Source: Sphingobacteriia bacterium (GTDB lineage: Bacteria; Bacteroidota; Bacteroidia; Chitinophagales; Chitinophagaceae). From it: a DNA stretch of 7,462 nucleotides. Within the stretch, counting starts at the first letter, position 1. Every line of letters starts with the position of its first letter. Below, one piece after another: positions 1-5,934 of this stretch. Under the pieces are notes generated by a model. It did not search any database. It was given only the letters and a program-made list of their open reading frames with translations, and was not told where the DNA came from. The position numbers were made by a program, and so were the translations under genes. The DNA is taken from positions 1 to 7,462 of the forward strand of contig RDYY01000036.1 of NCBI GenBank assembly GCA_004293505.1, read 5' to 3'.

Positions 1-1
1 C

Positions 2-433
2 GTCTTGTTGAAAATGGCTGCCAAGCACCCTATTGTAAACGATATTTTGGTGTTCCGGGAACTGACCAAACTCAAGTCAACTTATGTGGATGCACTGCCG
101 GAAATGGTCAACCCCAAAACGGGTCGGGTCCACACCAGTTATGCCCAAGCTGTGGCGGTAACAGGACGCCTCAGCAGCAACAACCCCAATTTGCAAAACA
201 TTCCCATCCGCACTGACCGGGGCCGGGAAATCAGGAAAGCATTTGTGCCCCGCGGCGAGGGTAGGATTTTGATGAGTGCCGATTATTCACAAATTGAACT
301 GCGCATTGTAGCGGCCATCAGTGGAGACCCCAACATGTGCGAAGCTTTTCAAGCAGGCAAGGACATCCACACCGCCACAGCAGCCAAGGCAAGGACATCC
401 ACACCGCCACAGCAGCCAAGGTTTATGGGGTAG
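2..433 (+). CDS. polA: DNA polymerase I, upstream piece of the polymerase domain (5' truncated by window edge, frameshifted at its 3' end)
   Basis: This reads as the palm/thumb part of a family A DNA polymerase, the enzyme that fills gaps and replaces Okazaki primers. The frame is open from base 2, so the gene begins outside the window. Visible landmarks are LKSTYVDALP, NPKTGRVHTSY, TGRLSSNNPNLQNIPIR and motif A, SADYSQIELR, whose metal-binding Asp codon is at 281-283. They align collinearly with my recollection of E. coli Pol I from about residue 620 onward. The family match continues to GKDIHTATAAK (356-388). There a second copy of a 32-bp unit starts, and the frame runs into 14 unrelated residues and a TAG at 431-433. 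The rest of the enzyme, motifs B and C, continues one frame away at 388-993. As written, this product lacks the O-helix and the second catalytic Asp and could not polymerise. Identity is certain; whether the break is real is not. Confidence 0.93.
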   Translation, partial: VLLKMAAKHPIVNDILVFRELTKLKSTYVDALPEMVNPKTGRVHTSYAQAVAVTGRLSSNNPNLQNIPIRTDRGREIRKAFVPRGEGRILMSADYSQIELRIVAAISGDPNMCEAFQAGKDIHTATAAKARTSTPPQQPRFMG

Positions 434-993
434 CCGAATCTGCCGTAACGAAAGAAATGCGCTACAAAGCCAAAAGTGTCAACTTCGGCATCATTTACGG
501 ACAGGGGGCTTTTGGCTTGGCAGACAACCTGGGCATTTCGCGCGCTGAGGCCAAGGAAATCATTGACAATTACAAGAAAGAATTCCCCAAGATCCAGCAA
601 TACATGGACGACCAGGTAAATTTTGCCAAGGAAAACGAATACGTTCAAACCCTCATGGGCCGAAAACGTTGGTTACGTGACATCAACAGCAGTAATTTTA
701 CCGTGCGGGGCTTTGCAGAGCGGAATGCTATCAACTCTCCCATTCAAGGTTCGGCGGCAGACATGATCAAATTGGCCATGATCAATATCCATGCAGCACT
801 GAAGGAAAAAAATGGGCAAGCCAAGATGATTCTTCAAGTACACGATGAATTGGTCTTTGATGTACCCGAGAGCGAAGCAGACGACCTGGAAAACCTGATC
901 TTGTCCCTCATGACAACGGCCATGCCATTGCCCAATGGGGTTCCTGTAGAAGCAGAAGTGGGGCGCGGGAAAAACTGGTTGGAAGCACATTAA
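337..993 (+). CDS. polA: DNA polymerase I, downstream piece of the polymerase domain (same gene, shifted frame)
   Basis: This is the C-terminal remainder of the same polymerase gene. Homology in this frame starts at about 388 (GKDIHTATAAKVYGV). The GTG at 337 is only the first possible start in the open frame, and the residues before 388 do not resemble the family. Motif B, RYKAKSVNFGIIYG (460-501), holds the Arg, Lys, Phe and Tyr of the fingers O-helix. RDINSSN, AERNAINSPIQGSAADMIK and motif C, QVHDELVFD (catalytic Asp codon 844-846), follow in order. The protein ends in GRGKNWLEAH, the usual Pol I C-terminus, at the TAA of 991-993. Removing one 32-bp repeat copy joins this to the upstream piece without loss. 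A -1 ribosomal shift inside 337-433 would also join them, with 11 extra residues, but I see no slippery heptamer there. The fragment alone lacks motif A and its Asp. The next gene starts 9 bp downstream. Confidence 0.92.
   Translation: MRSFSSRQGHPHRHSSQGKDIHTATAAKVYGVAESAVTKEMRYKAKSVNFGIIYGQGAFGLADNLGISRAEAKEIIDNYKKEFPKIQQYMDDQVNFAKENEYVQTLMGRKRWLRDINSSNFTVRGFAERNAINSPIQGSAADMIKLAMINIHAALKEKNGQAKMILQVHDELVFDVPESEADDLENLILSLMTTAMPLPNGVPVEAEVGRGKNWLEAH
356..419 (+). repeat. Exact 32-bp tandem duplication inside polA
   Basis: Bases 356-387 and 388-419 are identical 32-mers, each starting GGCAAGGACATCC and ending CAGCAGCCAA. Period-32 identity extends over 355-421, so the original single copy would have been flanked by AGG on both sides. 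That is a 3-bp microhomology, as expected from replication slippage. Because 32 is not a multiple of 3, the extra copy moves the downstream reading frame. Both copies encode GKDIHTATAAK, in different frames, and the polymerase family has this segment once. An assembler joining overlapping reads wrongly could make the same pattern. Confidence 0.98.
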
Positions 994-1002
994 ACATAAA
1001 AC

Positions 1003-1755
1003 ATGAATTGGACTATTTTCTGGACCGCTTTTGAAAAAATTGGCAGCCGTTATTTTTTAACTGCTTTGGTGGCTTTTTTGGTTTTTTATGTGTTGTTGCG
1101 AAAAACAAAATGGCCCAAGAAAATTCAAGCCAAATTCCCCAAAACGGTTGACTATCTAAGAGAAGGGGGTTATTCCTTGAGCACCATGCTCATCTTTAGC
1201 TTCATCATCATGGTATTGAATGAACCCGCTATTGCACCCTATACCACGCGCTACCAGAACATTGGAGACCATGGCATGACCTGGTATTTTTTGTGCTTTC
1301 CTGTTATGTTCATCATGCATGACTTGTATTTCTATGTAGCCCACCGCATCATGCACCACCCTGCTATTTTTAAACAAATCCATTTGGTGCACCACAAAAG
1401 CACCAACCCCTCTCCCTGGGCCGCTTATGCTTTTCACCCATTGGAAGCGGTGATTGAACAAGGCATCGTGGTGATTTTTTATTTTACCCTTCCCATTCAC
1501 ATCAGCAACCTGGCCATCTTCTTTTTGTTCTCCATTGTCTATAATGTATATGGACACTTGGGGTATGAATTGTATCCCAAGGGTTTTAACCGCAGCTGGG
1601 TTGGCAAATGGATCAATACCTCTACCAACCACAACCAGCACCACCAATACTTTAAAGGCAATTACGGTTTGTACACCTTGGTATGGGACAGGTTATTTGG
1701 AACCATCCGCGCCGATTATGACCAGCGTTTTGACGAGGTCAAATCTTTTTCTTGA
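1003..1755 (+). CDS. Sterol desaturase / fatty acid hydroxylase family membrane protein
   Basis: A 250-residue integral membrane protein of the non-haem di-iron hydroxylase superfamily (Pfam FA_hydroxylase type). These enzymes use O2 to hydroxylate or desaturate lipid chains. Hydrophobic segments lie at about residues 16-32, 57-75, 93-113 and 150-188. The histidine clusters that bind the two irons are present: HRIMHH (His114, 118, 119), HLVHH (His127, 130, 131), HPLE (His145), GHLGYE (His185) and NHNQHH (His210, 213, 214). The protein ends in the usual WDRLFGT block plus a short tail, so it looks complete. ATG at 1003 is the first in-frame start after the polA stop 9 bp upstream, which implies co-transcription with polA. 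There is no Shine-Dalgarno sequence, only the A-rich leader common in Bacteroidota. Its last 17 bp overlap the convergent DUF2480 gene. The substrate cannot be told from sequence; membrane fatty acids, hopanoid-like lipids or carotenoids are all possible. Confidence 0.93.
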   Translation: MNWTIFWTAFEKIGSRYFLTALVAFLVFYVLLRKTKWPKKIQAKFPKTVDYLREGGYSLSTMLIFSFIIMVLNEPAIAPYTTRYQNIGDHGMTWYFLCFPVMFIMHDLYFYVAHRIMHHPAIFKQIHLVHHKSTNPSPWAAYAFHPLEAVIEQGIVVIFYFTLPIHISNLAIFFLFSIVYNVYGHLGYELYPKGFNRSWVGKWINTSTNHNQHHQYFKGNYGLYTLVWDRLFGTIRADYDQRFDEVKSFS

Positions 1756-2251
1756 AAATGGGTACGGTGCTGCAGGGTTCACCATACATGATGCTTTTTG
1801 CCACCGGCCGCAGCAAGCGGGTAGCAGCCACATATGCGGCTTCCGAAACAGGTTGTTCTCCGCAGCCCTTGATGACCACACGTTGGTCTTGGTAATTTTC
1901 AACCTGTAGGCTTGTCAGGTTTTCAAGAAGAATGTCTTGGGTAACTTTTTCTGCACTACCAAAATGAACCGAAGCAGCCAGGGGTTGTAAGTAAGCAGCC
2001 ACCAACATGTTCGCCCACATGGGGATGATGGCATCCGCAGTACAAGTAATGGCCACGTGCTGGTTGCGGTAAACCTCCCAATCGGTGGCCAACAACGCCG
2101 CCCGAAAATCTTTTTCTTTCAAAATCAATCCCATGAACAAATGTTCTTTTAAATCAAACACTTGAACAGGGCTTTTGGGCAAAAAGGTTTCCAAATCCAG
2201 CGAGAGAATGCCACTCTCGGCTACTTTGTTGACAATAGGTTCCATGGCCAT
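1739..2251 (-). CDS. DUF2480 family protein, function unknown
   Basis: A 170-residue, apparently soluble protein with no signal peptide or membrane segment. I recognise it as DUF2480, a Bacteroidota family without an established role. Typical blocks are IVNKVAESGILSLDLE (near residues 6-21), GLILKEKDFR (41-50), VAITCTADAIIPMWA (66-80), VVIKGCGEQPV (125-135), TRLLRPVAKS (144-153) and GEPCSTVPIFKK (157-168). Each of the last conserved blocks but one carries a cysteine (Cys70, Cys130, Cys160), so metal or Fe-S binding is conceivable, though this is inference. The start is ATG at 2251 or the ATG two codons later at 2245, whose MEPIVNK better matches the usual beginning of the family. A TTG further upstream at 2266 is unlikely, because the promoter box lies across it. 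The gene follows the ppiD terminator and has its own -7 box, so it is probably transcribed alone. Confidence 0.9.
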   Translation of the reverse strand: MAMEPIVNKVAESGILSLDLETFLPKSPVQVFDLKEHLFMGLILKEKDFRAALLATDWEVYRNQHVAITCTADAIIPMWANMLVAAYLQPLAASVHFGSAEKVTQDILLENLTSLQVENYQDQRVVIKGCGEQPVSEAAYVAATRLLRPVAKSIMYGEPCSTVPIFKKKI

Positions 2252-2263
2252 GAAATAAAAACA

Positions 2264-2271
2264 CAAAATTA
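2264..2271 (-). promoter_or_regulatory. Putative -7 promoter box (TAATTTTG) for the DUF2480 gene
   Basis: Read on the minus strand, 2271-2264 is TAATTTTG, a full match to the Bacteroidota -7 consensus TAnnTTTG. It lies 12 bp before the ATG at 2251, so the leader would be very short, about 6-13 nt depending on the start codon. No clear TTG sits at the right distance upstream for the -33 element. Confidence 0.4.
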
Positions 2272-2304
2272 AGGGAAGGGTTCAAGCCATTGTTTCGATA
2301 GGCG

Positions 2305-2337
2305 AAAAACAAAAGCCCCCCGGAAAGTCCGGAGGGC
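2305..2337 (-). terminator. Rho-independent terminator after ppiD
   Basis: On the minus strand, a 10-bp GC-rich stem (2337-2328 pairing with 2324-2315, one mismatch, loop CTT) is followed directly by TTTTGTTTTT (2314-2305). This is a textbook intrinsic terminator. It lies 23 bp beyond the displaced original ppiD stop (2360-2362) and just before the DUF2480 promoter. Its position supports 2360, not 2460, as the ancestral 3' end of ppiD. Confidence 0.85.
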
Positions 2338-2359
2338 CTCCTGCTATTAGCGTTGGTTC

Positions 2360-2476
2360 TTAATAATATTTCGCGCGGTTGTCCACTATGGTTGCGCCAT
2401 TGCGCAGGGCTTCCAAACTGCGGTAGGTTCCCATGCGACGGGTTTGCAACAAGCCCTGCTTAACAGCATCGGGCAA
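2360..2476 (-). pseudogene. ppiD: Displaced C-terminal coding remnant of ppiD, out of frame with the main gene
   Basis: On the minus strand from about 2476, one frame reads LPDAVKQGLLQTRRMG, then TYRSLEALRNGATIVDNRAKYY, and stops with TAA at 2362-2360. The pattern SLEAL-x7-9-DNR-x-K-[YF] is how PpiD/SurA-N proteins of Bacteroidota normally end, so this is the lost tail of the adjacent gene. The frame differs from that of 2460-4364 in a way that needs a deletion of 3n+2 bases (or insertion of 3n+1) between them. The family usually has a further stretch between the GAAFNK block and this tail, so a deletion is likelier than a one-base change. It has no start codon of its own in a sensible place. 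Confidence 0.8.
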
Positions 2477-4364
2477 CCAATGATTTGTTGAAAGCAGCAC
2501 CCACTACTTTGGGTTCGCTGCCCACACCGGCAATGAAAGCAGCAGCAAAGACCAGGCTGTCTGCGTGCAACACTGGCGACTTGGTGCTGGCAGAAATTTC
2601 TTCCAAGCTGTTTCCTTTTATTTTGGTGTCAATGATGAGTTTGGCTTTTTTCTCGTTGCGCACCATGCCCTCCACTTGGGGACGGGCTTCGGTGGCACTC
2701 ATCAAGCCGGGTTTATTAACAGCAGTCAATAGCGCCACAACGTATTTGTCACCAATTTCTACCGGCTCAGAAACATCACCCACTGATTTTTCAAAAGCCC
2801 AACGCACCAATTGGCGATTTTCTCCCAATGTATTGATGCTGTTGTCATTGGCTTTCAGGTCACTGACAGGAAACACCACTTTGTTTTGCTTCAAAGCATT
2901 TTCATTGAACTGCTTTGCATTTTTGCTCGATACTGTGAATTGAGCAGCTGCTGTGCTGGCTTCACTGATGGTTTCGTTGCTGGCCACCAAGGGTTTGGCC
3001 AAATAAGCTACTTTATAGGCGGGCTTAAAATCTTTTTGTCCCAATACTTCTATGTAATGGTAGCCAAAGTCGGTTTTCACCACATCCTTGCTGCCCACTG
3101 GCTTGTCAAAAGAAAAGTCGTTAAAAGGTACAACCATTTGACCTTGAGGGAAAAAATCGTATACGCCTCCTTTGTCTTTGGATCCCGCATCTTCTGAATA
3201 CTGGGCACAAAGGGCATTGAAATCAGCACCCGATTTGATGGCCAGGGCAATGCTGTCTACCAATTTTTTGGCAGCAGAATCGGTTCTCACCATTTGTCCG
3301 GTTTGGGGATTACCGGTATTGATCAAAATGTGACGCACTTTGGCGCTGTCGGGCCAGTTTTTGATGCCCACCATTTTGGCCAACACATAACTGTTGCCAT
3401 CTTGGTAAGGACCAAACATACCACCCAAAGGCAATTTGGTGATGGAGTCCTTCAGAGCCATCTGCATTTTGGTAGCAGAAAAATAACTGTTGTAAAAAGG
3501 CAGTTCAGTACCCACTTTGGCCAAATACGCGGCAGCATCTGGTGCTTGGCGGAAATCATTTTCCAAGGCCACCAACTGAGACAAGACAGCATTGGAATCA
3601 GCACTGGAAGGAGCAGCATTGAAAAGGACATAGGAAATATTGCGGGTCTCGTCTTTCTTTTTGAATTCAACCGCGTGTTGCTTGACATAAGCATTGATGT
3701 CCTCATCTGAAACTTTCACCAAACTATCGGCAACAGAGATATAAGGATAATAGACATAGTCAATGGAAGCAATGGCATTGTTGTCTGCTTCTTGCTTGGC
3801 CACCAACCATTTGGGGATATAAACCGATTGGACCAATAAGCTTTGGTATTTGTTGCGCAAAGTATTTTGGATGGTAGGAATGATATAGCCATTGTTGACC
3901 ATGTTGATTTGCTCGGGGTTGGTGCTTTTCTTTAATTGCGCAAAAGCTTTTTTGGCATCATCTACCCGAAACACACCTGTTTTGGGATCGGTGAATTCTT
4001 GGCGCAAGGGAGAATTTTCGCCAAACAGCACATCGTTCAGTTCTTTGGCCGATACGGTCAACCCCAATTTGTCAAATTCTTGGTTGAGGATGATGGACTC
4101 CACTTCTTGGTTCCAAACAGCCGCAGCTATTTGGTCCCTGTTGGCACCTTGTCCAGCATACATGGATTCTTGCATTTTGATTTTATCTTCAAAAGCGCCT
4201 CTTTCCAATTTTTCACCGTTTACTTCTGTTATGACATCATTCACAGAAAAAGCAGTTCCACCTCTTTTGACCCCATCTTGTAAGATGAAAGCTATCAAGG
4301 CCAAAGCAATGATCACAAACACAATCCAGGCACCTTTGTCCCGAATACTTTGAATTACAGACAT
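2460..4364 (-). CDS. ppiD: PpiD/SurA-N type peptidyl-prolyl cis-trans isomerase, C-terminus replaced by a frameshift
   Basis: An envelope folding factor, 634 residues as it stands. MSVIQSIRDKGAWIVFVI starts a cytoplasmic N-tail followed by one membrane anchor (about residues 13-29), placing the rest in the periplasm. A SurA-N-like chaperone region (about 40-200) begins VITEVNGEKLERGAFEDKI, typical of the family. A parvulin rotamase domain spans about 341-442: KVRHILINT, SGADFNALCAQYSED, DKGGVYDFFPQGQMVVPFNDF and TDFGYHYIEVLG. Later residues form a second chaperone-like part. The match to the family holds to EPKVVGAAFNKSL (about 617-629), then the frame gives only VARCC and stops at 2462-2460, while the true tail lies at 2360-2476 in another frame. 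The catalytic parvulin domain is untouched, so the product could still be partly functional. ATG at 4364 gives the expected N-terminus. Transcription probably starts from the -7 box at 4405-4412. The gene is divergent from nadA. Confidence 0.9.
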   Translation of the reverse strand: MSVIQSIRDKGAWIVFVIIALALIAFILQDGVKRGGTAFSVNDVITEVNGEKLERGAFEDKIKMQESMYAGQGANRDQIAAAVWNQEVESIILNQEFDKLGLTVSAKELNDVLFGENSPLRQEFTDPKTGVFRVDDAKKAFAQLKKSTNPEQINMVNNGYIIPTIQNTLRNKYQSLLVQSVYIPKWLVAKQEADNNAIASIDYVYYPYISVADSLVKVSDEDINAYVKQHAVEFKKKDETRNISYVLFNAAPSSADSNAVLSQLVALENDFRQAPDAAAYLAKVGTELPFYNSYFSATKMQMALKDSITKLPLGGMFGPYQDGNSYVLAKMVGIKNWPDSAKVRHILINTGNPQTGQMVRTDSAAKKLVDSIALAIKSGADFNALCAQYSEDAGSKDKGGVYDFFPQGQMVVPFNDFSFDKPVGSKDVVKTDFGYHYIEVLGQKDFKPAYKVAYLAKPLVASNETISEASTAAAQFTVSSKNAKQFNENALKQNKVVFPVSDLKANDNSINTLGENRQLVRWAFEKSVGDVSEPVEIGDKYVVALLTAVNKPGLMSATEARPQVEGMVRNEKKAKLIIDTKIKGNSLEEISASTKSPVLHADSLVFAAAFIAGVGSEPKVVGAAFNKSLVARCC

Positions 4365-4404
4365 ATTAAAACTATTAGTTATTTTACCCGCTAGCAGCGG
4401 CTGG

Positions 4405-4412
4405 CAAAAATA
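4405..4412 (-). promoter_or_regulatory. ppiD: Putative -7 promoter box (TATTTTTG) for ppiD
   Basis: Read on the minus strand, 4412-4405 is TATTTTTG, a full match to TAnnTTTG. It lies 40 bp before the ppiD ATG, giving a leader of about 30-35 nt that contains the short hairpin at 4388-4400. A -33 TTG at the proper spacing is not evident; the nearest is CTG, slightly too close. Confidence 0.45.
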
Positions 4413-4565
4413 AGGGAAAATCTTTCCACAGAAGGGTGTGGGAAAGCCCTAAAATGAGTGGAGAAATCGGGTTTCCTTGGCCTGGGAAGGGGTATAAATC
4501 AGGCATAAAAACAGTCATTTGACAAACAAACCGTGTTTTCAACTGATTAGCAGGGTATTTATCCT

Positions 4566-4577
4566 TGTTGATCAACA
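4566..4577. repeat. Perfect 12-bp palindrome TGTTGATCAACA
   Basis: This sequence equals its own reverse complement over all 12 bases and does not extend further. It lies mid-gap between the ppiD and nadA promoters, with no T-tract, so it is not a terminator. It could be an operator for a dimeric regulator. Confidence 0.5.
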
Positions 4578-4669
4578 GTGAAAAAACGGTGGAGTCAAAA
4601 GAATTATACTTGTGAAAAGGGAAATGTGGATTTGGGCATAAAGGGTAGAAATCCGCTCATATGGGGTTA

Positions 4670-4682
4670 ATTCACTGTGAAT
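4670..4682. repeat. Perfect inverted repeat ATTCAC-T-GTGAAT with a nearby TGTGAAT direct repeat
   Basis: A 6-bp inverted repeat with a 1-bp centre. TGTGAAT (4676-4682) recurs 12 bp later at 4688-4694, roughly one helical turn away on the same face. The pair ends about 25 bp before the nadA -7 box, where an activator or repressor could act. Operator function is inference. Confidence 0.45.
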
Positions 4683-4718
4683 AGTTTTGTGAATTCTGGT
4701 GCATAAACCCAAGTCTGT

Positions 4719-4726
4719 TAACTTTG
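4719..4726 (+). promoter_or_regulatory. nadA: Putative -7 promoter box (TAACTTTG) for nadA
   Basis: TAACTTTG matches TAnnTTTG fully. It lies 88 bp before the nadA GTG, so the leader would be about 80 nt. No exact TTG falls 17-23 bp upstream; CTG at 4696-4698 has a 20-bp spacer and could serve as a weak -33 element. The leader contains the AT-rich block at 4781-4812. Confidence 0.45.
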
Positions 4727-4779
4727 TGTGTTGTGGGTAATTAAGTTATCCCGATATACACAGTCCTAATAGTAATGAG

Positions 4780-4791
4780 TTATTTAAATAA
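4780..4791. repeat. Perfect 12-bp AT palindrome TTATTTAAATAA
   Basis: A self-complementary all-A/T 12-mer within the very AT-rich stretch just before nadA, ending 23 bp from the start codon. It may simply reflect base composition, but it would melt easily and could also be an operator in the nadA leader. Confidence 0.4.
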
Positions 4792-4814
4792 ATCTTTTAT
4801 TAAAGAATATTACC

Positions 4815-5822
4815 GTGGATATTAACAGTGCAAGTTTGGAATTGGCCCAAAAGGGATTTTTGGATTTGGAAATTGATCCACAATTGGATCTATTTGCAGA
4901 GATAGAAAAACTAAAAAAAGAAAAGAATGCCATCCTCCTTGCCCACTATTACCAAGAAAACGATATCCAAGATGTGGCCGATTTTATTGGGGACAGTTTG
5001 GGATTGGCACAAAAAGCACAAAACACCTCAGCAGACCTCATTGTTTTTGCCGGTGTACACTTCATGGCCGAAACAGCCAAGATTTTAAACCCCACCAAAA
5101 AAGTTGTCCTGCCCGATTTATTGGCAGGTTGTTCTTTGGCAGACAGTGCACCAGCCCCTTTGTTCAAGGCATTCAAAGACAAGCACCCAGACCATTTGGT
5201 GGTTTCTTACATCAACTGCACAGCGGATATTAAAGCCTTGAGTGACATCATTTGTACCAGCAGCAATGCAGAAAAAATCATTGAATCCATTCCAGTAGAC
5301 CAACCCATCATTTTTGCACCAGATAAAAACCTGGGGGCGTTTTTGAACAAAAAAACAGGTCGCAACATGTTGTTGTGGAATGGTGCTTGTATGGTGCATG
5401 AAATTTTTAGCCTCGAAAAAATCACCAAATTAAAAGTGCGTCATCCCCACGCAAAACTGATTGCACATCCCGAATGTGAAGAACCTATTTTGCGCGTCAG
5501 TGATTATGTGGGCAGTACAACACAATTGTTGAAATATGCTGTACAAGATGACGCCCACTCTTATATTGTCGCTACAGAGACAGGTATTTTACACCAAATG
5601 CAAAAGTCTGCTCCCCACAAGACTTTTATCCCTGCGCCCCCCAACAACCAGTGTGCTTGCAACGATTGTCCCCACATGAAGCGCAACACCTTGGAAAAAA
5701 TTTACCTCTGCATGAAGCATGAATTACCTGAAATCACCTTGCCAGAGGATTTAAGAATGGCCGCACAAAAACCCATGGACCGCATGATGGAGATCAGCCG
5801 GGCAGCAGGATTGATTGGTTAA
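4815..5822 (+). CDS. nadA: Quinolinate synthase A
   Basis: A 335-residue cytoplasmic enzyme that condenses iminoaspartate with dihydroxyacetone phosphate to quinolinate, the first ring-forming step of de novo NAD synthesis. The family carries an oxygen-sensitive 4Fe-4S cluster, and the three expected cysteines are present: Cys106 (LLAGCSLAD), Cys192 (WNGACMVHE) and Cys285, the last in [12 protein letters not shown]. Substrate-pocket blocks are also in place: LAHYYQ (42-47), [10 protein letters not shown] (131-140), HPECEEP (218-224) and [10 protein letters not shown] (253-262). Length and collinearity are normal and no frame damage is seen. The start is GTG at 4815: the frame is open only from 4788 and holds no ATG before it, and an upstream ATG at 4775 is in another frame. 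NadB and NadC are not in the window, so nadA seems to be outside a nad operon here. It probably has its own promoter, with a -7 box at 4719-4726. Confidence 0.97.
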   Translation: MDINSASLELAQKGFLDLEIDPQLDLFAEIEKLKKEKNAILLAHYYQENDIQDVADFIGDSLGLAQKAQNTSADLIVFAGVHFMAETAKILNPTKKVVLPDLLAGCSLADSAPAPLFKAFKDKHPDHLVVSYINCTADIKALSDIICTSSNAEKIIESIPVDQPIIFAPDKNLGAFLNKKTGRNMLLWNGACMVHEIFSLEKITKLKVRHPHAKLIAHPECEEPILRVSDYVGSTTQLLKYAVQDDAHSYIVATETGILHQMQKSAPHKTFIPAPPNNQCACNDCPHMKRNTLEKIYLCMKHELPEITLPEDLRMAAQKPMDRMMEISRAAGLIG

Positions 5823-5934
5823 ACAGGTTTTTGATTATTTTAACACAGAAGGGGTGCACAAGACTGGGTCTTCTGGGTCTAAGCACAAAACCACTGCCAT
5901 GAACAGTCTGTTGATCCACCCCAATACACAAGGG

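Larger units (their letters stand above)
4365..4814. other. 450-bp regulatory gap between divergent ppiD and nadA
   Basis: No convincing gene lies here; the one longish open frame (4384-4575, minus) has no recognisable product. The gap holds one -7 promoter box for each flanking gene. It also has three perfect palindromes (4566-4577, 4670-4682, 4780-4791), a direct repeat TGTGAAT (4676-4682 and 4688-4694) and a block at 4781-4812 with only two G/C in 32 bp. A small perfect hairpin, CCGCT-AGC-AGCGG (4388-4400), would sit in the ppiD leader. Several 9-mers resemble DnaA boxes. The gap is large for two simple promoters. Confidence 0.6.

Noticed and set aside
356..419. A 32-bp repeat could suggest a CRISPR array.
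   Set aside because: The two copies are directly adjacent with no spacer and both encode a polymerase segment; this is a tandem duplication.
337..433. Programmed -1 ribosomal frameshift joining the two polA frames.
   Set aside because: No X-XXY-YYZ slippery heptamer or homopolymer run is present in the overlap, and the family does not use frameshifting. The duplication explains the shift fully.
1156..1647. 163-codon minus-strand open frame within the hydroxylase gene.
   Set aside because: It is opposite the conserved histidine motifs of a clear membrane hydroxylase and has no recognisable domain.
4384..4575. Small minus-strand open frame in the ppiD-nadA gap.
   Set aside because: Its composition is unlike a protein I recognise, and it overlaps the ppiD promoter box and leader region; likely chance.
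5864..5881. Tandem 9-mer CTGGGTCTT/CTGGGTCTA between nadA and the peroxidase gene.
   Set aside because: It is two imperfect copies of a short unit with no further structure; probably trivial.
5815..5934. Longer peroxidase starts at TTG 5815 (overlapping nadA) or ATG 5899.
   Set aside because: Both would place a polar extension before an obvious lipoprotein signal peptide that begins at ATG 5935.
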